DNA of 64,000 nucleotides, from positions 4,130-68,129 of the forward strand of contig JAHCIO010000025.1 in assembly GCA_026129185.1 (NCBI GenBank), in the 5' to 3' direction. This stretch comes from Promineifilum sp019695075. Its GTDB lineage: Bacteria; Chloroflexota; Anaerolineae; Promineifilales; Promineifilaceae. Below, in pieces: positions 50,365-58,385 of this stretch. Under the pieces are notes generated by a model. The model was not told the DNA's origin. It did not search any database and was given only the letters and a program-made list of their open reading frames with translations. Every line of letters starts with the position of its first letter. The stretch's first letter is position 1. Position numbers and translations under genes: made by a program.

Positions 50365-52029
50365 CTAGTCAATGGCCGGCAAGACCGGCAGCCAGGTGCG
50401 CGGCGTGATGAACGGCGCGCTGGCGTCAACGGCGATGGCGTTGCCCGGCCCCTCGGCCCATGGGCTGATCGCGCCGGCGTTGTCGCGCGCGCGGACGCGG
50501 AACTCGTAGACCCCGTCGCCCTGCATGGCCGTGAACGGCTCGCTGACGTTCGGGAACGCGCCCAGCCAGGAGGTCCATGCGCCGCCGTTGAAGCGGAATT
50601 GGACATCGAAGCTGTCGATCTGCGTGCCGGGCACGGGCATGCCCTGCCACTGGACCACAAACGTGCTACTCTGGGTCACGCGGATCGAGAAGGGCACAAT
50701 GGCCGCGACCGGGTCGCCGCCGGAGATGGTCGTCTGCGCCTGGGCCTGTGGGCTGTCCGGCTCAACGTTGGCCACCCAGTCGAGGGCATGGACGCGGAAG
50801 CCGTAGCGGTTGCCCACCTGGGCGCCGGTGAATGTGGCCGATGTCGCCGTCGTGTCGGCGATGAACGTCTGCCAAGCGCCGCCATTGACCTGGAAATGAA
50901 CCACAAAGCGGGCGAGGCCACTGCCCGGTTGCGGGTCGAGGCCGCTCCAACTGACCAGGAAGGAATCGCTGAAGGTGTATTGCGGCAGCGGGTTGACAAC
51001 TGAGTTGGGCGGCAAGGTGTCGACGCGGGTCGTCGCCTGTGGGTTGTTGGGGAACGACTGCACGTTGCCGGCCCAGTCGGTGGCCCGCACGCGGAAGTCA
51101 TAGGTGGCCGCGTTGACGCCGGTGAAGTTGGCCGAGGTCGCCGTGGTGGCCGTCTGCCAGTTCTGCCACGCGCCGCCGTTCATGCGGAACTGGACGTCGA
51201 AGTGGCGCACGCCGGAGCCGCCGTCGTTGTCCTGGCCGCTCCAGGTGACGGCGAACGTCGCCGGTTGCCACTGGCCGAGCGGGTTGACGATCGACGTCGG
51301 CGGGGTGGTGTCGATCTGGTAAGTCACGACCAGCCGCGGGTGCAGGCCGTTCTGGGCGTTGATGGCGAAGAAGATGCGCTCGCGGCCGGCTCCGGGCGAC
51401 TCATCGCCTTGCAGCATGAAGCCGTTGTTCGGGCGCGCGCCGGACACCCACTGGCGCACCGGGTCGGTGAAGTTGGCCTCGCGCCAGCCGTTCGCCGCCG
51501 GCAGGTCGCCGACGCCGATCTCCGCGCCCCACTGCGGGTTGAAGTTGTTCCACGTCAGGATCGTCGGGTCCCAGGAGGTGGACAGGAAGCGGGCCAGGGT
51601 AGCAAAGGGCGCGTCGTTGGTCGGGGCAAAGCCGGCCACGAACATCCTGAGCGTGGCGTTCTGCACAAAGGCATTGCTCGGAATGCTGCTCAGGGGGAAG
51701 AACAGGAAGCCACGCTGCGCGCCATTCACAGCCGAGTTGAAGCCGACACGAACAAAGCTGTCGGTGGAGAAGTTGGTCGTCGGGCGGCCGGAAGCCGTGA
51801 AGGTGTCCGAACCAACGGGGATCTCGATGGTCACGGTGGTCGCATCCCCACTGCGGGTCTCGCTGAGGATGACCGGCTCCAGTTGAAGCTCCGTGTCCGG
51901 GATGTTCGTGGGCGAGTCGGGCGTGTCTTGCGCGCCCACGGTGACGGTTGTCAGGGCGACGAGGAGCAGCAGAGCGAGCAGCGCCAGAGCGCGCCGGCCT
52001 GCGCCGCGAGAGGTTGCAGAGTCGAACAT
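50365..52029 (-). CDS. Secreted protein with DNRLRE domain and three Fn3-like repeats
   Basis: The 554-aa protein has a signal peptide (RRALALLALLLLVALTTVTV). Residues about 70-235 form a DNRLRE-type domain (GRPTTNFSTDSFVRVGF, LFFPLSSIPSNAFVQNATLR, WVSGARPNNGFMLQG). Three fibronectin-like repeats of about 95 residues follow, each with the core W-G-x-D ... FDVQFRMNGGAWQNW ... YDFRVRATDWAGN. The C-terminus ends TWLPVLPAID. It is probably an adhesive or matrix protein. No catalytic motif is seen. Confidence 0.85.
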   Translation of the reverse strand: MFDSATSRGAGRRALALLALLLLVALTTVTVGAQDTPDSPTNIPDTELQLEPVILSETRSGDATTVTIEIPVGSDTFTASGRPTTNFSTDSFVRVGFNSAVNGAQRGFLFFPLSSIPSNAFVQNATLRMFVAGFAPTNDAPFATLARFLSTSWDPTILTWNNFNPQWGAEIGVGDLPAANGWREANFTDPVRQWVSGARPNNGFMLQGDESPGAGRERIFFAINAQNGLHPRLVVTYQIDTTPPTSIVNPLGQWQPATFAVTWSGQDNDGGSGVRHFDVQFRMNGGAWQNWQTATTATSANFTGVNAATYDFRVRATDWAGNVQSFPNNPQATTRVDTLPPNSVVNPLPQYTFSDSFLVSWSGLDPQPGSGLARFVVHFQVNGGAWQTFIADTTATSATFTGAQVGNRYGFRVHALDWVANVEPDSPQAQAQTTISGGDPVAAIVPFSIRVTQSSTFVVQWQGMPVPGTQIDSFDVQFRFNGGAWTSWLGAFPNVSEPFTAMQGDGVYEFRVRARDNAGAISPWAEGPGNAIAVDASAPFITPRTWLPVLPAID

Positions 52030-52078
52030 ATGGGTTTCTCCTTACTACCTGCGAATGATAGACGGACAGCCATCGATC

Positions 52079-52108
52079 ATTATAGTATAGACAATTGTCG
52101 CAAGTCAA
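52079..52108 (-). promoter_or_regulatory. Strong promoter of the DNRLRE gene
   Basis: Minus strand: TTGACT (52108-52103) and TATAAT (52084-52079), spacing 18 nt. Two CAATTG palindromes (52092-52097, 52106-52111) lie in and next to it. Confidence 0.65.
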
Positions 52109-52235
52109 TTGACGTGGGCGAGTCGATTCTGCGCCCAATTGCGGCTCGGTCGACGGCGGCAAGCATTGCCGCATGCGGATTCAAAACTTTCCGCTATACT
52201 TTTATTTGGAAAGTCTGTCCTAAACGAGGTGCTGC

Positions 52236-53948
52236 ATGAACTTCTGGACCGGTCTCATTCTGGGGATCATCATTGGCTGGCTGGTCGAGTGGATCATCGA
52301 TTGGCTCTTCTGGCGGCGCGACGTTGCGGTGGAGGGGGATGACGCACTCATTGCCGCGCAGCGCGCCACGGAGCTTGACCTGGAATGCCAGGAGAAGCTC
52401 GCCGCCGTTGAGTTGGACTACCACGAGCGCCTGGCCGCCGTCGAGGCCGAATGGCGCGAACGCCTGAACCTCAACGAACATCAGTGGCAAAGCCAGTTCG
52501 CCGCCGTTGACGCCGACCGCGAGACCCTGCGCGCGCAATTAGACGTGGCCGCCGAGGCCGAGGTCGTCGCCGAAGACCTTGCCCTTGATGAGGCAGTCCT
52601 CGACGAATTCGCCGTCGATGAGTTGGTCATTGATGAAGGCATCATCGCCACTGACGCCGACAAGGACCTTTCCTTTGCCGACGAGTTGGGCGCGGCCGTC
52701 GGGGCAATAGCCGCAGCCGAGTTCGACATGGCCGCCGAGACGCCCAGGACGGACGAGAGTGCGGCGATTGACGATGAAACTCGCTTCGACACCGTCGATC
52801 TGCGTGAGCTTCTGGTCGAGACGCCGCGCGACGACCTGACCCGCGTCCACGGCATCGGCCCGCGCTATGCCGCTCTGCTGGCCGACAACGGCATCACCAC
52901 CTACGAAGACCTGGCCGCGGCCGACCCCGATCATTTGCGGGCCATCCTCAAGCCCGGCCCCATGCAGCAACTCAACTTCACCAGCTGGTCGGCCCAGGCC
53001 ACGGCCCTGGCCACGACGCGCGGCGCGACCGTGGGCGACGACCTGACCCGGCTGGAGGGCATCGGCCCGATGTACGCCGAGCGGCTGCGCAACAGCGGCA
53101 TCACCACCTTCGCCCAGTTGGCCGAAGCCGACGAGAATGCGCTGGCGACGATCATCAGCGCCCCGGCCTGGCGGCGGATCAACTTCGCCAGCTGGATTGA
53201 GCAGGCGCGCCTGGCCGCCGCCGGGGACACGACCGGCTTGCAGGACTTGCAGAGCCGCCTCCACCGCCGCGAGGGGGACAACCTGAGTCTCATTCGCGGG
53301 CTGGGCGAGCGCTCGGTCGCCGGATTGCGCGCCGCCGGCATTGACAACTTCGCCGCGCTGGCCGCGGCCACGCCGGAGCAGGTCGAGGCCGCCGTCCGCG
53401 CCGGCGGCGGTCGGGGCGGCGACTATGCCGCCTGGATCGAGGAGGCCGGCCAACGCGCCGCCGGCCGCCGCGTCGCTCGCGCCCCGCGCCGGGCCAAGGC
53501 TGTCGTCATCGCCGCCTGTCCGCAAGACCTGTCGGCCGTGCCCGGCATCGGCACGACCTACGAAGACCGCCTCTATGCCGCCGGCATCGGCAGCTATTGG
53601 GAGTTGGCCGAGCTGCCGGGCGACGAACTGCTGGCCATTCTGGGCGCGACGGCCGGCCGGGTGGATGCCGGCAGCATCAAGGCCGAGGCCATGCGGTTGG
53701 CGGCCGAGACCAACAGCATCGGCCGCGGCTGGAGCGGCGCGCCGCCCGACAACTTCGAGGCGCTGGGCGGCATCGGCGAGATCTACGAGCGCCGCCTCTA
53801 CGATGCCGGCATCTGCACCTTCGAGGCGCTGGCGGCGACGACGCCGGAGCGGCTGGCCGAGGTTTGCCAGGCCCCGGCGCTGCGTGGCGCTGACTACGCC
53901 GCCTGGATCGCCCATGCCGCCGAGTTGGCCGCGGCGAGGAGCAGTTAG
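52236..53948 (+). CDS. Membrane-anchored protein with five helix-hairpin-helix repeats
   Basis: The 570-aa protein starts with one membrane helix (FWTGLILGIIIGWLVEWIID) followed by WRR, which suggests a cytoplasmic C-terminal body. A charged coiled-coil region (about 35-110) and an acidic linker lead to five HhH-like repeats, about 80 residues apart: VHGIGPRYAALLADNGITTY, LEGIGPMYAERLRNSGITTF, IRGLGERSVAGLRAAGIDNF, VPGIGTTYEDRLYAAGIGSY and LGGIGEIYERRLYDAGICTF. The repeats resemble DUF4332/HhH modules that bind DNA or proteins. Start supported by GAGGTG. The fasciclin gene begins 3 nt after the stop. Confidence 0.85.
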   Translation: MNFWTGLILGIIIGWLVEWIIDWLFWRRDVAVEGDDALIAAQRATELDLECQEKLAAVELDYHERLAAVEAEWRERLNLNEHQWQSQFAAVDADRETLRAQLDVAAEAEVVAEDLALDEAVLDEFAVDELVIDEGIIATDADKDLSFADELGAAVGAIAAAEFDMAAETPRTDESAAIDDETRFDTVDLRELLVETPRDDLTRVHGIGPRYAALLADNGITTYEDLAAADPDHLRAILKPGPMQQLNFTSWSAQATALATTRGATVGDDLTRLEGIGPMYAERLRNSGITTFAQLAEADENALATIISAPAWRRINFASWIEQARLAAAGDTTGLQDLQSRLHRREGDNLSLIRGLGERSVAGLRAAGIDNFAALAAATPEQVEAAVRAGGGRGGDYAAWIEEAGQRAAGRRVARAPRRAKAVVIAACPQDLSAVPGIGTTYEDRLYAAGIGSYWELAELPGDELLAILGATAGRVDAGSIKAEAMRLAAETNSIGRGWSGAPPDNFEALGGIGEIYERRLYDAGICTFEALAATTPERLAEVCQAPALRGADYAAWIAHAAELAAARSS

Positions 53949-53951
53949 GCC

Positions 53952-55727
53952 ATGAGACGCTATCGCACCGCCGACGAGATTCGGCGCTATGATCTGATGA
54001 AGCTGGGCGTGCTGCTGCTGCTCATCCTGCTGCTCATCCTGACCTGGCTGGCCACCCGCGAGGCGGGCGTCCTCGATGTGACCGGCGCGGCCGAACCGAC
54101 GGCCGTGGCCGAGGCGACGCTGGAGCGCGAGCCGGGCACGATGCCCGCGCCAACGCTGGCTCTGCCCAGCGTTGACGTGCCCGTCGGCCGGCTGACCCCC
54201 GGCGCGGTGACGTTGAGCGGCCACGCCGGGGCGGGGGCGCAGGTGGCTGTGCTGGCCGACGGTCGGCCGCTGGGCCTGGCCACGGCCGGCGTGGACGGCG
54301 CGTGGGCCTTGACGACCGACCTGCCCGCCGGGCAGCACACCATCACCGTTCAGACGCTCGACAATGTCGGCACCATCGTGGCCGAGTCCGCGCCGCTGAC
54401 CATCACCGTGGGCGAGGCCCTTATCGCGGGCGGCGGCGATGCAACCGCGCCCGCGGTGGCAGGTGAGCTGCCCGCGCCCGTCTTTGATCCGCTCGCGGAC
54501 ACGTGGACGTTGTCGGGCACGGCCGCGCCCAACGCCGCCGTCGCCATCCTGGCCGGCGGCGCGCCCGTGGCCGAAACGACGGCCGACGCCGCCGGCGCGT
54601 GGACGATGGCCGTCCCCGGCGCGAACGTCTCCGGCGATGTCATCGTCCAATCGACCGACGCCGCCGGGGCCATCGTCTCGACGCCGCTGACCATCGGCGC
54701 GCGCCCGCCCAGCGTCGCCGCGCCTGGCCAGACAGCCCTGCCGGCCGCCGGCGCAGTCATTGTTGTGCCCGTGGGGCCGGGTGTCTGGACGGGGCAGGCC
54801 GCGCCGGGCACACAGGTGGAGGCCATCGTCGATGACCAGAGCGCCGGCGCCACCAGCGCCGACGCCCAGGGCAACTGGTCGTTGTCGCTGGCTCTGCCCG
54901 CCGGTCAGCACACACTGCGTTTCAACAGCCTCGATCCCGCCGGCGTCTTGCTGTCCGCGGGGACGGCGCTGGCGGTCACGGCCGGCGAGGGCGAGGCCGT
55001 TGCCGCCACGCCGGAGGGCGCTGCCCCGGCCGAGACACCCGTCGCCGGAGCAACCGACACCATCGCCGCCGTGCTACGCGCCCGGCCGGAGTTCGCCACG
55101 CTGGTGCGGGCCATCGACGCCGCCGGTCTGGGCGACGCCCTGGCCCAGCCGGGGCCGTTCACCGTCTTCGCGCCTACCGAGGCGGCCTTTGTGGCCCTGC
55201 CGCAGAGCGTCGTCGACGCGCTGCTGGCCAACCCGGAGGCGCTGGCCGCCGTGCTGCGCTATCACGTGGCCCAGGGACGCCACACCGCTGTCGAACTACG
55301 CACCGTCCAGCCGAGCACCATCGACGGCCGGCTGCTGACGGTCACGATGCAGGCCGATGGCCAGGCTATCAACGGCGCGCTGATGACCGAAACCGACATC
55401 GCCGCCGGCAACGGTATCATTCACGCCATCGACCGCATCCTGCTGCCGCCGCTGGCCGCGGGCGTGCGTCCGCCGATCATCGACGAGTCGGGCGTGCCTA
55501 CCTTTGTTGGGCCGCGCCTGACGGTCGTCGGCAAAGCCGAGCCGGGCCGGACGATCCGCGTCGAACTGAACGGCGAGGCGTTTGGCGACGCCGTTGTGGT
55601 TGACGCCAACGGCGGCTGGCAGGTGAGCGGCGACGTCAGCGCCGCCGAGTATCGCATCGTGGCCTTCATGCTCAACGGCGCGACGCTGGAGGCTTTCTCG
55701 CGGCCGGTGGCCCTGACTGTGCGCTAG
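53952..55727 (+). CDS. Membrane-anchored fasciclin-domain protein with Ig-like repeats
   Basis: The 591-aa protein has one N-terminal helix (LGVLLLLILLLILTWLA) and an extracytoplasmic body. Beta-sandwich repeats (about residues 65-340) share VDGAWALTTDLPAGQHTITV-type sequences. A fasciclin domain (about 360-500) follows: FATLVRAIDAAGLGDALAQP, PFTVFAPTEAAFVALPQ, YHVAQGRHTA and NGIIHAIDRILLPP. A last Ig-like repeat ends the protein. Fasciclin domains mediate adhesion. Coupled to the HhH protein (3-nt gap). Confidence 0.88.
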   Translation: MRRYRTADEIRRYDLMKLGVLLLLILLLILTWLATREAGVLDVTGAAEPTAVAEATLEREPGTMPAPTLALPSVDVPVGRLTPGAVTLSGHAGAGAQVAVLADGRPLGLATAGVDGAWALTTDLPAGQHTITVQTLDNVGTIVAESAPLTITVGEALIAGGGDATAPAVAGELPAPVFDPLADTWTLSGTAAPNAAVAILAGGAPVAETTADAAGAWTMAVPGANVSGDVIVQSTDAAGAIVSTPLTIGARPPSVAAPGQTALPAAGAVIVVPVGPGVWTGQAAPGTQVEAIVDDQSAGATSADAQGNWSLSLALPAGQHTLRFNSLDPAGVLLSAGTALAVTAGEGEAVAATPEGAAPAETPVAGATDTIAAVLRARPEFATLVRAIDAAGLGDALAQPGPFTVFAPTEAAFVALPQSVVDALLANPEALAAVLRYHVAQGRHTAVELRTVQPSTIDGRLLTVTMQADGQAINGALMTETDIAAGNGIIHAIDRILLPPLAAGVRPPIIDESGVPTFVGPRLTVVGKAEPGRTIRVELNGEAFGDAVVVDANGGWQVSGDVSAAEYRIVAFMLNGATLEAFSRPVALTVR

Positions 55728-55821
55728 GGCGAACGGCCGCCGGCAACTGAGCGCAATCGGGACGAGTAGAATGGGCCGGCGGCCGTCTAGGGCGGCGCTG
55801 GCCCAAAGGAGAAAAACAGCG

Positions 55822-56769
55822 ATGGGCGATGACTTGATGGGCATGTTGTCGGGGCTGACCGACCCGGACGAGAAAGACTCAACCGGCCAGGAGGAGCGCG
55901 GCTTAGGCTCGTTGCTCGGTGGTCTGATGGGGGGCGGTGGAGCCGAGAGCGCCGGCAGTGGCGATCTGCTGGGCAGTCTGCTCGGTGGGCTGATGGGCGG
56001 CGGCACGGCCGGCAGCGGCCAGAGCGCCGGCAGCGGCAGCGGCGACATGGGCGACCTGCTCGGCAGCCTGATGGGCGGCGCGGCCGGTAGCGGCCAGAGC
56101 GCCGGCAGCGGCAGCGGCGACATGGGCGACCTGCTGGGCAGTCTGATGGGCGGCGCGGCCGGCAGCGGCCAGAGTTCCGCCGCCGGCAGCGGCGGTATGG
56201 GCGACCTGCTCGGTGGACTGCTGGGCGGCGGGTCGGCCGGCGGCCTGGGCGGTTTGCTGGGTGGCCTGTTGGGCGGCAGCGGCGGCGCAGGCTCCTTCGG
56301 CGGCGGCGGCGGCCCGATGCTGCCCTTCGCCGAGACGCTGGCCGAGAAGCTGCACATCTCGCCGCAGATGGCCAACTCGCTGATCATGGGCGCGATTGGC
56401 CTGCTGACGGCCTCGGCGGCCAAGAAGCAGAGCGGCCGCAGCGTGGACCTGGCCGGCGTCACCAGCCCTGACTACATTCGCTCCAGCGGCGTCGCCTCGC
56501 GCCTGTCGGCGCAGATGGGCATCAGTGAAGACGACGCCGTCGCCGGCCTGCAAGAGGCGATGGGCCTGATGGCCGCCCAGAGCGGCATGGCCCCCGCGCC
56601 CAAACCGGCCGCGGCCAAGAAGAAGAAGGCCAAGAAAGCCGGCGACGCCACCGCGGCCGCGCCAGCGGCCAAGAAATCAACGCGCAAGACGACGAAAACG
56701 ACACCCAAGAAATCCTCAAAGTCGGAGACCGGGCCTGACTTTATGGGTCTGCTGGACGATCCCCAATAG
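55822..56769 (+). CDS. Gly-rich DUF937-like protein with tandem 25-residue repeats
   Basis: The 315-aa protein starts at MGDDLMGMLSG (ATG 55822, AAAGGAGAAAAA in front). Residues about 30-170 are Gly/Ser/Leu-rich with LLGGLMGG motifs and include three 25-residue tandem repeats (GSGDMGDLLGSLMGGAAG). A helical domain like YidB/DUF937 follows (LAEKLHISPQMANSLIMGAI, then VASRLSAQMGISEDDAVAGL). The tail is Lys/Ala/Thr-rich, histone H1-like. Function unknown. No signal peptide is seen. Confidence 0.8.
   Translation: MGDDLMGMLSGLTDPDEKDSTGQEERGLGSLLGGLMGGGGAESAGSGDLLGSLLGGLMGGGTAGSGQSAGSGSGDMGDLLGSLMGGAAGSGQSAGSGSGDMGDLLGSLMGGAAGSGQSSAAGSGGMGDLLGGLLGGGSAGGLGGLLGGLLGGSGGAGSFGGGGGPMLPFAETLAEKLHISPQMANSLIMGAIGLLTASAAKKQSGRSVDLAGVTSPDYIRSSGVASRLSAQMGISEDDAVAGLQEAMGLMAAQSGMAPAPKPAAAKKKKAKKAGDATAAAPAAKKSTRKTTKTTPKKSSKSETGPDFMGLLDDPQ
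56011..56235 (+). repeat. Three 75-bp in-frame tandem repeats
   Basis: Copies at 56011-56085 and 56086-56160 are almost identical at the DNA level; the third (from 56161) is diverged. They encode the GSGQSAGSGSGDMGDLLGS-type repeats, and recent copy-number change is likely. Confidence 0.85.
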
Positions 56770-56860
56770 CGCCCCCGGCGCGAACGCGGATCACCGGCGG
56801 CGGCAAAATCTGCCCTGGCAACCCGCCGCCGGCCGCCAGCATGCAGATGTGGAGGTTCAT

Positions 56861-57235
56861 ATGTTGAAGGAATTTCGCGACTTCATTAACCGTGGCAATG
56901 TGATCGACCTGGCCGTCGCCGTCATCCTCGGCGGCGCGTTCACGGCTATCGTCAACTCGCTCGTCGCTGACATCATCATGCCCATCATCGGCGTGTTACT
57001 GGGCGGTATCGACTTCACGTCGTTGGCCATTACGGTGGGGGACGCCAACATCACCTACGGCAACTTCATCCAGGCCATTGTCAACTTCCTGCTGATCGCC
57101 TTCGTGATCTTCCTCATCGTCCGGTCGCTGAACCGCGCGAAGAAGCCGGCGCCGCCGGCCGCGCCGCCCGGCCCGACGAAGGAGGAAGGGTTGCTGACGG
57201 AGATCCGCGACTTGCTGCGCGCCCAACAGCGCTAG
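56861..57235 (+). CDS. mscL: Large-conductance mechanosensitive channel MscL
   Basis: The 124-aa protein has the canonical start MLKEFRDFINRGNVIDLAVA, the first helix VAVILGGAFTAIVNSLVADI, a short loop, and a second helix FIQAIVNFLLIAFVIFLIVR, followed by a cytoplasmic tail that ends EEGLLTEIRDLLRAQQR. It opens under membrane tension to release solutes. ATG 56861 has GGAGG in front; an upstream in-frame ATG adds four residues that do not fit the family. Confidence 0.96.
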   Translation: MLKEFRDFINRGNVIDLAVAVILGGAFTAIVNSLVADIIMPIIGVLLGGIDFTSLAITVGDANITYGNFIQAIVNFLLIAFVIFLIVRSLNRAKKPAPPAAPPGPTKEEGLLTEIRDLLRAQQR

Positions 57236-57246
57236 ACCCTGGCGGC

Positions 57247-57286
57247 GCTGCCGCGCGGCGCGGCCGGTCCCGCGCCGCGCGGCAGC
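57247..57286 (+). terminator. Perfect 17-bp GC-rich hairpin after mscL
   Basis: 57247-57263 pairs exactly with 57270-57286 around CCGGTC, followed by CCTTCTC. No real T-run, but the stem is very stable. Confidence 0.65.
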
Positions 57287-57329
57287 CCTTCTCAATCGTA
57301 CACGTGCATACCTAACCTGGAGGGGTACC

Positions 57330-58349
57330 ATGTCAATTATTCGCCGCATCATCGGCCTGCTCATGATCATCATCGGCATCGTCGGTTTGGTTATCGCCGG
57401 CGCGGGGGCCTACTTCGCCGGCCAGGCCATTGACACCGTCGTCGGCGGGTTGAATTCGGCCGTCGATATGCTCGGCACGACCGTCGATACGTCCACCGCC
57501 AGCCTGGAGAACGTCAAGGCGACGTTGACCGAGGTCGGCGGCACCCTGGAAACCGTCTCGGCAACGGCCGGCAACGCCGCCGTCACCCTGTCCGACACGC
57601 AACCGTTGCTGGAGCGGATGACGACCCTGACCACCGACACCCTGCCGACGAGTCTCGACGCTGTCAACGCCGCCGTGCCCAATCTGGCCGGCATCGCCGG
57701 CAGCATCGACGCCACGCTGACCCGACTCAGCGAATTCCAATTCCAGCGCACCATCGCCACCATACCCATCAGCTTCGACCTGGGCATCGACTACGCGCCC
57801 GAAGAGCCGTTCGATCAGGCCGTGTTGCAGATCGGCGAGAGTCTCGTCGACGTGCCCGACCAGCTACGCGCGCTGGAAGGCAGCCTGCAGACGACCGTGA
57901 CCAACCTCGGCAACATCAGCCAGAACATCGGCGACCTGTCGGGCAATATCACCGGCATCAACACGACCGTGCAGCAGTACATCCCGCTGCTCGACCAGTA
58001 CATCGGCGTCCTCGACCAGACGGCCGCCTCGCTGGAGAACACCCGCGCGCAGGTCAACGCCAACCTGAGCACGATCAAGTGGGTGGTGACGGGCATCATG
58101 GCCTGGTTCGCCCTCTACCAGATCGTGCCGCTCTACGTCGGCTACCGCATGTTGAGCGATAAGGTCGTCGAGGGCACATTTGAGGAGCGCGTCGAGGCGC
58201 TGGACGCGCGCCCGGCCACCTATGCCGAAGCGAAGGCCGAGCGGGCCGAAGAGGCCGCCGAGCGCGCCGAGGAGGCCGCCGACCGGGCCAAAGAAGTCGC
58301 CGGCGACGCCCGCGACGCGGCCGAAGACGCCGTCGATTCGGCGTCCTAG
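57330..58349 (+). CDS. Two-helix membrane protein with extracytoplasmic coiled coil
   Basis: The 339-aa protein has an N-terminal helix (IIGLLMIIIGIVGLVIAGAG), a long outside segment of Thr/Ser/Leu-rich coiled coil (about 30-245; NAAVTLSDTQPLLERMTTLT), a second helix (VVTGIMAWFALYQIVPLYVG), and a charged Ala/Glu tail (AERAEEAAERAEEAADRAKE). The shape resembles chemoreceptor- or YtxH-like envelope proteins, but no signalling hairpin is seen. Strong GGAGGGG RBS. It is followed by the four-META gene after 36 nt. Confidence 0.75.
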   Translation: MSIIRRIIGLLMIIIGIVGLVIAGAGAYFAGQAIDTVVGGLNSAVDMLGTTVDTSTASLENVKATLTEVGGTLETVSATAGNAAVTLSDTQPLLERMTTLTTDTLPTSLDAVNAAVPNLAGIAGSIDATLTRLSEFQFQRTIATIPISFDLGIDYAPEEPFDQAVLQIGESLVDVPDQLRALEGSLQTTVTNLGNISQNIGDLSGNITGINTTVQQYIPLLDQYIGVLDQTAASLENTRAQVNANLSTIKWVVTGIMAWFALYQIVPLYVGYRMLSDKVVEGTFEERVEALDARPATYAEAKAERAEEAAERAEEAADRAKEVAGDARDAAEDAVDSAS

Positions 58350-58385
58350 CGCCGTGCGGCCGGCAAGCCGAGGAGGAGACGAGCC

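Noticed and set aside
52539..54911. 790-codon open frame on the minus strand opposite the HhH and fasciclin genes
   Set aside because: GC-rich codon usage of the plus-strand genes leaves the opposite frame open. Its translation is Gly/Arg/Asp-rich with no domain, while the plus strand has clear domains.
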